A program made the position numbers and the translations under genes. From Hippophae tibetana (taxonomy: Eukaryota > Streptophyta > Magnoliopsida > Rosales > Elaeagnaceae), in contig CM072806.1 of the NCBI GenBank assembly GCA_037013495.1, positions 25,670,001-25,734,000 on the forward strand: a stretch of 64,000 nucleotides of DNA. Reading direction: 5' to 3'. The notes beneath the pieces are model-generated. The model had not been told where the DNA came from. It searched no databases and worked only from the letters and a program-made list of their open reading frames with translations. Shown piece after piece: positions 11,246 to 20,979 of this stretch. The number at the start of each line of letters is the position of its first letter. The first letter of the stretch is position 1.

Positions 11246-11322
11246 TGATGTCATCATTCACTACTACGTGTTTTCTCCATTTATAATCATTTTTCCACCC
11301 ACTTTTTCTTCCTCTCCTCACC

Positions 11323-11330
11323 TATAAATA
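11323..11330 (+). promoter_or_regulatory. TATA box of the alpha solo LTR
   Basis: TATAAATA in cctcacctataaataccc-type context, with the CpG-rich U3 upstream and a ctctctttctttct leader downstream. The same box with near-identical flanks lies at 63660-63667, and in reverse orientation at 49076-49082. Confidence 0.65.
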
Positions 11331-12037
11331 CCTCTATTCTCTTCATAACAAAACACACCTAAAAACACATTTTATTCTCTCTTTCTTTCTTTCCATTTCT
11401 TAGTTTTTAGTTTTTTCTTAGTTTTAGACTTCTTCTCTTTTTGAGAAGAACTAATTATGTTTTTGTAATTTATTTGTTTTTCCATTCAATAAATGAAAGT
11501 GCAAATTTCGTTTAGAGGTTTTCCAACAATAGGAATAACATCAAAGTACTGTAAGGATTTTATTTTCTTTAAAGTTATTTTTTATGCTTTATTCTTATAT
11601 GTTATATTTAATTTTTCTGTGATTAAATTTAACTTTGCTGGCTGTTTGTAAACATGATAAAATAATAACATTGTTATACTTGTGAAATATTAAATAGGTA
11701 AAAATTTCTAAAATGAATTGATTTTTTTATTCAAGATTTTATATTAAGAATGTTAGAGAGAAATATATTATTTTTCATTACAAACTTAAATCTAAAAATT
11801 AGATTTCAAGGTTTAGTTATCCGGTCTGATTTAGAGTAGTGCTCTTTTATTTGTTGGTACAATCGCCCGGTAGTTAGAGTGAAACTTTATTTCAAAAGTT
11901 TTTATAAGAATTATTATCTGAAAATGTATTGACAACATATTTTCAGTAATGGTTTTAAAACTTGAAAGTTAGTACTCGGATAATTAAATTGTTAGGTTTA
12001 ATTTAGACACCTTGAATAAAGTTTAAACTATCTAACC

Positions 12038-12050
12038 CCACCAAAGGTGG
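12038..12050 (+). other. GC-rich hairpin motif in the LTR end region
   Basis: CCACCAAAGGTGG: perfect 5-bp stem with an AAA loop, in an A+T-rich region. A partner motif AACCCCATCAAAGGTGG lies at 12171-12187. Equivalent pairs occur in the beta LTRs (about 41633 and 41711; 53757 and 53835). Confidence 0.45.
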
Positions 12051-12584
12051 CATTTAAATGGTTCATTTCCAATCTCTTAGAGAAAAAAATGAATTAATTT
12101 AATTAACCAAATTAGTTATCAACCTCACCCATTGGTGTTAATTGATTTGTTTAGTTAACAAAGAATATCTAACCCCATCAAAGGTGGTATTCATATAAAA
12201 AAGAAAATCAATAAATATCAATTTATATCTTTAATAGCCTAAATAATACGAGTAAGCATAATTAACATAGTTATTATATCCATAAATACTCCATTATTAT
12301 AACAGATAAAATTTGCATAAATTTTTATTGAATCTGTATCTATGTTTATTTTTATGTTAGTAGATTAAAAACACAAAACTCAAAATATCATGACAGAATG
12401 TTTAGGATTTAATTTCGTTTTTAAAAGTTTGAATAATAAATTAAAAATCACATATATTCCTTCCTTAGATCGACCTTGGGAGTATACGAATCATTTTCTA
12501 TAAAATGATTCGTGCACTTGTGAGAGTTTTATAAATATAAAACCAAAGTATTGGTAGGATCAGAGATTCCGGTTTTGCTCATCA

Positions 12585-12589
12585 ACTTC
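12585..12589. repeat. Target-site duplication, right copy (ACTTC)
   Basis: Matches 10825-10829 exactly and adjoins the LTR end CTCATCA. Removing the LTR and one copy restores one continuous codon order across the junction. Confidence 0.9.
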
Positions 12590-12975
12590 CTCCATCAGTA
12601 ATAATGATCATAGGAGTTCCAAACCTAGTGAAAATATTTTCCTTCAAAAAACTTTTGACAACTTTTGCATCATATTTGTTGCTAGCAATGGCTTCTACCC
12701 ACTTTGACATGTAATCCATCCTAAGAGTATGTATTAGTTGCCAAATGATGGAGGAATTGGTCCCATAAAGTCGGTGCTCCACACATCAAACAATTCCACT
12801 TGAAATATATTGTTCAGAGAGGCAACTCATCTCTTTTTGAAATATTACATATCCTTTGACATTTATCACATATGTTTACATAATTGTAAGCATATTTAAA
12901 TAGTGTAGGCCAAAATAACCAGATTGAAGTTCCTTAGTTGTTGTTTTTGAGCTCCCAAAGTGACCTCCATAGTCT
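12585..12975 (-). pseudogene. Athila-like integrase core, N-terminal half
   Basis: Minus strand: zinc-finger end and core start around 12960, then MDYMSKWVEAIAS, DAKVVKSFLKENIF and TRFGTPMIIITDGGS, breaking off at the solo LTR. SKWVEA and the D of TDGGS are typical of the DDE core of retroviral-type integrase; this Asp would be the second catalytic residue. A frame change near 12780-12880 and stops separate it from the RNase H segment. The rest of the core is at 10103-10824. Confidence 0.85.
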
Positions 12976-13560
12976 GAGATATGGCAATGGTAAAGGATAC
13001 TTTCAACTTCATCATTAGGGACACACCTTCTCAAAATAATATGACCACATTCTTTGTAGAGGTAAGAGTCATCCCAAAAATACTGTTTAATGTCATGGAA
13101 AAACTTCTTCTTTTGTTGCCATATGAGGTTCAATGGAAGAACGTTGGAGGCAAAAACATTTGCAATGTCTCCATACCATGGAACTTTTGTTTGAGTTATA
13201 GAAAATAGTTGCTTATCTAGAAAAGATTCCCCAATTATCATATTATCATCCATTGTTACTTCTGTCTCTAGTCTAGATAGATGCTCTGGTACCTGATTTT
13301 TTTTTTCCTTTTTTATCATGAATTTCCAAGTCAAATTCTTGTAGAAGGAGCACCGATCTTATCAATCTTGGTATTGCATCCTTCTTTGTCATGAGATACT
13401 TTATTGTAGAATGATTTGTGTAAACAGTCACTTTGGTGCCAACCAAATAAGATCTGAATTTCTCAAAGGCATATACAATGGCCAAAAACTCTTTCTCTGT
13501 AGTAGCATAATTCATTTGGGCCTCATTCAATGTCTTTCTTGCATAGTATATGGCACCAAA
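12976..13560 (-). pseudogene. Athila-like RNase H and integrase zinc-binding region
   Basis: RNase H part (13530-13290): [39 protein letters not shown], then [26 protein letters not shown] and the YTNHS motif (usually YTDH in this family) are RNase H landmarks; the Asp-to-Asn change probably hits an active-site residue. After a frameshift at about 13300 comes EHLSRLE, then, near 13000, ILRRCVPNDEVESILYHCH and GGHFGSSKTT, the connection and HHCC zinc-binding start of integrase. It follows RT directly in gene order. Confidence 0.85.
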
Positions 13561-14470
13561 TATTTTGTCTCTTCGCTATCCAAGAACAACTCCAATAGTA
13601 ATATAATTTGTGTCACACATCAATTCAAAGGGCTTGTTCCAATCCAGTGTGACTATAACTGGTGTTGACACTAGTATCTTTTTAAGCACTTGAAATGTTG
13701 TTAAATATTTATCATCAAACTTGAAAGGCATATCCTTTTCCAAAATATTACACAAGGATTTGGAGATTTGGGAAAAATATTTTATGAATCTACGATAAAA
13801 GCTTGCATGCCCAAGAAAACTTTTTACTTATCATACATTGGTAGGTGGTGGTAGTTTCTCAATCACTTATATTTTAGCTCTATCCACCTTAATACCATTA
13901 GTTGAGATTTTGTGGTCTAAGATTATACTTTCATGTACCAAAATGACATTTCTCCCAGTTTAAAACCAAATTTGTTTCTTCACATCTTTGTAACACTAGG
14001 GAGAGATAGTGTAGACATTCATCAAATGAATTTCCAAAGACCAAAAAATCATCCATGAATATTTCTATATGCTTATCCACCATGTCTGAGAAAATGGCCA
14101 TTATGCAGTGTTGAAATGTAGCAAGTGCATTACATAATCCAAAGGGCATTCTCCTAAAAGAAAAAAGTTCCATAAGGACATGTGAATGTGGTCTTTTCTT
14201 GGTCTTTAGGTGCCACAACAATATGGTTATAACCAAAGTATCCATCTAGAAGGCAATAGAAAGAATGCTCAACTAATCGGTCAAGAATTTGATCCATAAA
14301 TGGGAGAGGAAAATGATCCTTCCTTGTAGCTTTATTTACTTTACAAAAATCTATACATACTCTCCATCCCATGACAGCCTTAGTATGTACTAACTCATTG
14401 GACTCATTTTCCACCATAGTGATTCCTCCTTTCTTCGGTACACATTGGATTGGACTTACTCATTCACTAT
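13561..14470 (-). pseudogene. Athila-like reverse transcriptase
   Basis: Minus strand from about 14470: VMGWRVCIDFCKVNKATRKD, FPLPFMDQILDRLVEHSFYC, then after a one-frame shift (14160-14240) FSFRRMPFGLCNALATFQ, IEIFMDDFLVFGNSFDECLH and CEETNLVLNWEKCHF. FMDD is the catalytic YxDD-type motif (about 14045-14056). The remainder to 13561 encodes decayed thumb/connection sequence. A stop-containing region and frameshift prevent a full-length protein. The neighbours (protease upstream, RNase H downstream) give standard Ty3/gypsy order. Confidence 0.9.
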
Positions 14471-15235
14471 CTGATATTGGGTAAATAATTCCCATGTCTA
14501 GCCACTTGAAAATTTCTTTCTTCACCACTTCTTTCATAATGGGATTTAAGTGACATTGTGCATCCCTGGTGGGTTTAGCCCTGTCTTCTAGCAAGATTTT
14601 TTGCATGCATATTGATGGGCTTATGCCTTTGATGTCGGTAATAGACCAACCTATAGCTCTCTTGAAGTTCCTTACATAGTATGCTTCCACTTGCTCCATA
14701 CTTAGATCAGTCGAGATTATGATTGGAAGTGTCTCATTATCACCTAAAAATGTATAATGAAGATGAGAAGGTAAAGGTTTAAGCTCTAATTTTGGTGGTT
14801 CCTCAATGGATGGTTTCAACCATGAGCTTATTTCAAGACATTCCACAACTGTATTTGATACACAATGAGAGGCGTGTCCTCTAAAAAGTTCACACAGTTC
14901 ACAATATCAACCTTTGATTCCATATTTTCAAAATTAAAAAAAGTTGAGTTGTTTTCTATTGAGTTAATATCCTTGTTCATAGCATCATGTGTTAAAGTCA
15001 TAAGTGGGGATGATTCAACAAGTGTTGTTAAGATATCGACATGAATTTGTGCGCCTGTATGCATGTCATGGTATTCATTAGTATGTGTGTTTACAAAATT
15101 AACAAGCACAGACTCTAAAGCATTAATAGGGCACATGTCATAAAGCATATCAATGGTTAGCTCATCAGTGTTATCTATTTGAAAGCAATCACCAGAATTA
15201 TCATCATCAGAAAATTTAATTGCTTTCAACACATT
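14471..15235 (-). pseudogene. Athila-like linker between protease and RT
   Basis: Two overlapping minus-strand reading segments. 15232-14828 carries an acidic, Asn/Thr-rich linker (FSDDDNSGDCFQID). 14846-14460 carries LELKPLPSHLHYTFLGDNET, SMEQVEAYYVRNFKRAIGWS and KILLEDRAKPTRDAQCHLNP, ending KWLDMGIIYPISDSE. The KPLPSHLxYxFLG and RxxxRDxQxxLNPxM patterns are hallmark entry sequences to Athila-like RT. It joins RT with one frame step. Confidence 0.85.
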
Positions 15236-15560
15236 AAATGTTACTTGTTCATCTTACACTCTTATTGTAAATTCACCTTTTTTTACATCAATGAATGCTC
15301 TTCTGGTTGCTAAGAATAGATGACCAAGTACGATAGGAATGTTATGGTCCTCTTCCATGTCTAGCACAATGAAGTTCATTGGAAAGATGAATGTCTACTT
15401 TTACTAGTAAATCTTCTACCAAACCCCGGGATCTTTTAATTGACATGTCTGCCATCTACAATGTTATTGGAGTAGGTTTGGCTTTACCAACCCCCAATCT
15501 CTAGAAGACTGATAATGTCATGAGGTTAATGCTAAAATCCAAATCACATCATGCCTTGCC
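15236..15560 (-). pseudogene. Athila-like aspartic protease, mutated active site
   Basis: Minus strand reads FSINLMTLSVF, RLGVGKAKPTPITL, MADMSIKR, RGLVEDLLVKVD, then in shifted frame FIVLDMEEDHNIPIVLGHLF and LATRRAFIDVKKGEFT. This is the retropepsin domain between gag and RT. The expected Asp-(x)-Gly-Ala/Ser active-site turn reads DLDFSIN here, so the Gly is lost; stops and a frameshift also occur. Not functional. Confidence 0.8.
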
Positions 15561-16214
15561 AAAACAAACTTTCCCAATAGTGAAAAGGATGTCAAAACTA
15601 CCTGGATCTTTCAGTTTTTGTGGTAGTTTTCTATTAAGAATGGCACTACAAAATTCAGTCAAGGTTATTGTTTCATGATCTCCAAACCTCCTTTTCTTTG
15701 ATAGTCTATCATTCATGAATTTGGCATAAGATGACATTTGTTCAAGTGCCTCTACAAATGGTATGTTTATGTGGAGCTTCTTGAAGACTTCCAAAAAATT
15801 TGAAAATTATGTATCTACATTTTGCTTTTGCAGCATTTAAGGAAAAGAAATAATGGGTTTGTAAAGGTTTCTCTTTTTTGGGTGAATTATTTCCTTTCCA
15901 TTACTCTCTTTATCCACTACTTCCTTTTCATCCTTTTTAGTTTTTGGTTTCTCCTTATCCTTTTTAGTCTCATATTCATCCTTATCCTTTTTAGTCTCAT
16001 CTCCCTCTAGATTCTTACCACTCCTGAAGGCTATAGCACTGCAATGGTCCTTCTCTTCTCTTCTTGGGTTTATAATTGTGTCACTTGAAAGGTTACCTTG
16101 AGGCCTTTGGCTTATATCCTGGGCAAGTTTTCCTATTTGGTTCTCCAAATTTTGAACTGAAGCCTCTTGAGTGGACACTTTTATAATTATTGAGTGGATG
16201 AAGTCTTTCATCAT
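15549..16214 (-). pseudogene. Athila-like gag C terminus / gag-protease junction
   Basis: 16214-15837 reads a helix EASVQNLENQIGKLAQDIS, then SQRPQGNLSSDT and AIAFRSGKNLEG followed by a Lys/Asp/Glu-rich stretch (about residues 70-105, repeats of ETKKDKDE type). 15794-15549 reads FKKLHINIPFVEALEQMSSY, RRFGDHETITLTEFCSAIL and LPQKLKDPGSFDI. The order is that of the Athila gag tail running into protease. A break near 15800-15830 separates the two. The Lys/Glu-rich part looks like an internal tandem expansion of a short codon repeat. Confidence 0.85.
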
Positions 16215-16804
16215 CCCATTAAGGAATTTGTATTGTCCTCAATAGGTGGCTTCTTCTCTTGGGCTTATGAGTGGTATGGTTGTTGAAAACCAGTTGGTTG
16301 AAACGATTGACGATTGAATTGATTACCACCTTGATTGTTGTTACTCCAAGAGAAATTTAGATGTTGTCTCCATCCTAGGTTATATGTGTTTGAGTATGGA
16401 TTATTGTTTCGATTCACATTACCCACATAGCAAATAGATTCAGAATTATTTGGAAAATTATCAAACAAATGAGCTCCTCCACAAAACACACATGACACTC
16501 CTGAATCTTGGACCTGGTTTATACTCGTTGGCGAGTTTTGAGCCTTCAAAAGATTAACCAAAGATGACACATGAGTTGTAAGTGTTGTGATATTATTTAC
16601 CTCATGTATTCCGGCTACTCTTCTTGTGGTTGTCATTCTGTCCATTGGACATTCATAATTATTGTTAGTCATTTTCTCAAGTAAATCATAAGTTTGATTG
16701 TAATATTTGTCTAGCAAAACTCCATTAGCCGACACATCAATGATAATCCTTGTTTGAGCATTGAGACTTATCGCAATATTTAACAAGTGGAGCATTGTTT
16801 GCAT
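16215..16804 (-). pseudogene. Athila-like gag, C-terminal part with zinc-knuckle remnant
   Basis: Minus-strand frame of 179 residues from 16804: LNAQTRIIIDVSANGVLLDK, then YDLLEKMTNNNYECP, RRVAGIHEVNNITTLTTHVS and CVFCGGAHLFDNF (a CCHC-type knuckle whose last Cys is Phe), then Asn-rich GNVNRNNNPYSN and GWRQHLNFSW. The N-terminal gag domain (the type seen at 50400-51260) is absent: recognisable sequence ends at about 16804-16815. The element is therefore truncated at its 5' side, lacking 5' LTR, PBS and gag N terminus. Confidence 0.85.
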
Positions 16805-16815
16805 GTGTATATTTG

Positions 16816-17279
16816 TGCACTTCTTACAAATTATACCAACTTTGAATTTATTATGTATTTTAATTTAGTATCAATTATATCATCATTTTGTATGACATTT
16901 GAAGATTTATAATTTGTAATTATATCATCAAAATATGTTAATGAGGTAGTGCTTGTGTTTGTTAATACTAGTACTTATTTTTTTTATTTTACTAATTATA
17001 AGTATCATTGTTTACATGATGGAGGATATAGAAGTTGACAAAATCATTTTAGAAGGGCTATCATAGTGTAAATTATGTTGTTAGACATTAATTTTTTAAT
17101 TTTATATTACTATTTATTTTATTAGTTATATAAACAAATGTAATGCATATCCATTCAGTTTTGGCTTGATACTCAATATACTCTATATTTACTTTGTATA
17201 TTGCTTTGTTAAAATAAAAAAAATTGTTTTATTTAAATAATATATCCTCTTACAATTTTTTTAATATTTGTATTTTTGT
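16816..17279. other. A+T-rich segment, no gene
   Basis: It replaces the missing 5' part of the Athila-like element. A short reading MMEDIEVDKIILEGLS at about 17020-17065 has no match I recognise. It may be the interior of the CACTA-like element that ends at 17801. Confidence 0.35.
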
Positions 17280-17801
17280 CCAATAATATATTTTTTGAAA
17301 CAAATAGTTTAATGTATTTTAAGACAAAAAAAAATTCACAAATTCATTTCAATCTAAATAAGTTTGGACAAAACATTGTCACAAATTTGTCCAAAAATTG
17401 TTAACTTGAGACAACAAAAACTTTTCACAAAAATGTTATTTAGAGAATCAATTTTAGGGACAAATTTATTCTAAATTAGAACAAATGTTTTTGCCATAAA
17501 AAATAATTGGTACAAACGACTTTTAATTTTTAAAAACAAATAATTTATCCCTAAAATATGTTTTAGTAAGCTATCTATTGCGTTCAACCGCAAATTGAAC
17601 AAATTTATGTTATATTGGAACAAAATATTTTGTCCTTAAATCTATTAATTTATGGATCAAAATTAAATTTTGTCCCAATATACTTTATGCGATTTCTACT
17701 TTGAAACAAAAAAATTGATAAATTTATTGTCCTTAATTCGACAAAATTTTGACTTTTAAGGACAAAATCTCTTATCCTAAAAAACTAATTTTCTTGTAGC
17801 G
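17280..17801 (+). mobile_element. CACTA-like (En/Spm) transposon right end
   Basis: Ends ...CTAATTTTCTTGTAGCG; the reverse complement starts CGCTACAAGAAAATTAG, one base away from the CACTACAAGAAAA terminus typical of plant CACTA elements. The 500 bases before it carry many GGACAAAATTT/AAATTTTGTCC-like units in both orientations, as CACTA subterminal repeats do. No opposite end or transposase was found, so it is a truncated or nonautonomous copy. A 3-bp duplication (TCA here) could not be confirmed. Confidence 0.5.
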
Positions 17802-20700
17802 TCAGTTTCATAGTTGGCAGAGGTTTACTTAAATAAGTAGAGGATACGATGTGAACTAGTAAAATGTAACTCTAATTAGACTAAACAAATGAAACCCAAT
17901 TTACTATCTGAAGTTAAAAAAAAAAAAAACAAACTTAATAATTTTATATACATGCATGTATATGATCTTAAATAAAAATAACTGTCTATTATTAATAATG
18001 TACCAAAATGAATGAGAACTATTATTACAATTCTTTTAAATGAGAAAGTAATATTGTTAGGTATATTAATCATGTTTAAATATTGCTATTGAATATACGC
18101 AACAAGGAAGGCTTCAGGGCTAATCAATGACGCTAAATTTATTATGCTTAAAAGTACTTTTGATTCAACACGTATTACATTTAGGTGGGAGAAGGCTTGA
18201 GTTCTATTCTTAATTATGAATATGTGAGTTTGTATTGTATAAAAAAATATGAAGTTTTTGTCTCATATTAATATTAGTTGTAAGAGACCAAATTGAACGG
18301 AAAGAATATTATCAGGGTGATTTCATATATCCCATGTACCAGTTAAAAGAGTAATCTCAATCATCACACAGCTATTATAAGAGTCTAATAAATATTTAGT
18401 CATAGTATAAATATGATCTCAAGATAGTTGTTACAAAGAGATAAAAGTTTAAGAATTATTTTTGAATTATCTTAAAGAAATAAATATTTAAAAATTATCA
18501 TTTAATTAAAATGAAGAAGTAATTAATAATAGATATCTACAAAATTACAATAAATCAATCCAATTTTAATAAAGAATAATTATTAGATCAATTATTTCTA
18601 AGTATATTCATATATGCAAACAACTATTATAATTTAAAATATCACTTAAATCTCACTACTCTCTATTATCCATCTTATCGTTATTAACTTAATCATCTAA
18701 AAACCAAAGACTACTCTCATAGGGATGTTTCAAAGTCCTAAATTTTTTTCATCTTTTAATATTTCTAAATGTTTTTCATCTTTTAATATTTCTAAATGAA
18801 ATATTATAGGTAATTTGTGTCAATAAATATATCAAAACTTTTCAATTAAAGTATCTAACACCTTTGTCATCTAATCCTTAAATTATGTTTCATCTTTTAA
18901 CTTAATAATTTAATAAATCAAATAAAAATAGTTAAATATATAAACATATCAATTGTATTAGCAATCTATTAGATTAAACATAATTAAAATTTCCAAAATG
19001 TGATTTTATGACTCATTTTATAGCAAATATTACACTATAACCCATATGACATGTTTTAATAGCTAAAAAAACGATATAAGCAAGATTGATGTTTTACATT
19101 TTTTTTTCTTTTTTTTTACTCCATCGTGTGTTGCACAATTGCATTTTATAAATTTTATAGATAAATTAATATAAATATAAACCATGTAATTGTTTTGATA
19201 ATGGAAAAAACATATAAAGTTGTCAATTTTTATTTTATTTTTCATAATATATGAGTAGTTGTCTAAGATATCAACCATTTATCAAAAAGAGAAAATTAAC
19301 ATTTTAATTGTGAGGTAAATTTTGGAGCATTTGCCTTAAATGACCCAAAGTGAGGGGAAAAGCATACTTAAAGGACCTGTAGATAAACTTTTGTCAAAAG
19401 AAAAAAAAAACTTAACCCAATTTATATTTTTGATGTAAGTTACAGGTCACATATTTCGGTAAATGCATCAAAATATCTTAATTAAATTAATACATTTGTA
19501 ACATCCCATTATCTAACCATTTAATTAGAAGTATAAGAGAAATAAAATATACAAGTTAAATTTTAATAAAATTTATAATTTAATTTACTGTTAATTAGTA
19601 TCCAAATAAATAAATAAATAGAAAAAAATAGGATATTTCGCCACCAATTTGAGGAACTCGATTTGTAATTTAATGTAGTTTGATAGTTACCCACATGATC
19701 GGAAAAAAAATGCCCATGGGATAAGATAGTTTGATGCACAAATAAATAAAGTCAAAATATCATAGAAATTGATAATTTTGTTCAAAATAGGGTGATTATA
19801 AAAAGTAATCAATTTAAATTAATCTAAATATTAGTGATAAAATGTTATTTTTTAGAAAGAGATAAGATGTATGAATATACTTATAATAATAATTTGCCCG
19901 TCTTCATCAATCAGTACTATAAAATTAGCTACTTACGTCATTTTTGCATGAATTTTAAAAAAATATGACACAAATATAGGGAAAAACTATCATAATTATT
20001 TTCGCTAGTCATGTTAGTATTGATTTTCTATTTTATCATTTCCAAAGATAGTATTCATGGACTGACCACTACAAAGGCCCAAAGGGGCCATGGGCACTGA
20101 TCTTATATGTGAAAAATGTAGTTTAATATGTTATGACATATAGTAAATAGGAGGAAGATGGTGTAATAGTTATTGACTCCCCAAAGTCTTTCTTTCCTTA
20201 TCTCATACCTAGTGGGTTGTGGCTCACTTAAGAAACTTACATCGTTATCAATTTTTTTTAAATAAAAAGTATACATAGTATAGAGTTAACAAATAATAAT
20301 TTAAAAGAAATGATGAAATAAATGGGTTGGGTACGTATATTAAAAAATACATGAGATTTTAAATGGATGATTTTTATTTCAAAAAATAAATTATCTATCC
20401 ATTTTACTCCAAACTTATTTCAAATATTACAATTTAATCTCTAATATTTCAAAACATCCTTAACATTTTTAATTATAAATTTTATCATAGATTGAAGATC
20501 AAATGAATTAAAAATTCAAGTCATATCCTTATTAACTATAAAACTGTTAAAACAATTTATCAAATTTAATTAAAAATATTATTAACTAAATTATGTGAAT
20601 TGAAATATTAGAGATTAAATTATAATATCTTAAATAGATTAAGAACTAAATAAATAAATAAATCAAAAAAATTCAAGTAAAGAAAAAAAGTAAAAAAGAA
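17802..20700. other. A+T-rich intergenic region, no gene
   Basis: Only short random reading frames. It contains a perfect 27-bp tandem duplication (listed separately) and scattered poly-A/T runs. I see no protein motif, tRNA or LTR end. Confidence 0.6.
18745..18798. repeat. 27-bp tandem duplication
   Basis: The unit tttttcatcttttaatattt + ctaaatg occurs twice, head to tail and identical (18745-18771, 18772-18798). Identity suggests a recent slippage event. Confidence 0.9.
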
Positions 20701-20704
20701 AACA

Positions 20705-20800
20705 CATGTATCAACTCAACAACTCAATCTAACTGATAATTTGAGTGTCTCACATTAAAGGGTTTGTAGTTCAAATATTATGTGAGTCTTGATTTGAAAT
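20705..20800 (+). repeat. Possible tRNA-derived SINE head
   Basis: AACTCAATCTAACTGATAA could be a decayed A box and GGTTTGTAGTTCAAATATT a decayed B box, about 40 bases apart, followed by a repeat-like tail (tgtgagtcttgatttgaaat). Both boxes deviate from the consensus and no tail or target duplication is visible. Confidence 0.25.
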
Positions 20801-20979
20801 TTTATATACTTATCCTTAAACTAAGGATAAAGAGTCTCCTAAGTCTGTAAAACCCCATAAATTTATTATAAGTATTTAAAGTACCTTAAAAAGAATTATG
20901 AACTATATATTGAAGAGTGGATATATCAAAACATTTTTCATGTGAAAAATCGGATCAAATAAAAAAAATAAGAAATATC

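Larger units (their letters stand above)
10830..12584 (+). mobile_element. Solo LTR type alpha, complete
   Basis: Begins TGATGAGTGCTCAAAAG and ends GGTTTTGCTCATCA, so the termini form a 7-bp inverted repeat (TGATGAG/CTCATCA), and it is flanked by ACTTC on both sides. Length 1755 bp, no internal coding region. It splits the codons for integrase residues GGS|HF of the minus-strand pol. Contents: GC-rich, CpG-rich U3 block (11118-11245), TATA box, short pyrimidine-rich leader, then an A+T-rich U5 with two GC-rich hairpin motifs. An ORF at 11050-11286 spans the U3 block and is not a gene. Solo LTRs arise by recombination between the two LTRs of a full element. Confidence 0.92.

Noticed and set aside
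11050..11286. 78-codon plus-strand frame
   Set aside because: Lies across the CpG-rich U3 of the alpha LTR upstream of its TATA box; a similar frame at 63478-63699 has a different sequence, so it is not a conserved protein.
12981..13668. Plus-strand frames opposite pol
   Set aside because: Shadows of the minus-strand integrase and RNase H coding sequence.
20705..20800. tRNA gene
   Set aside because: A and B boxes are too diverged and no cloverleaf can be drawn; kept only as a weak SINE-like feature.
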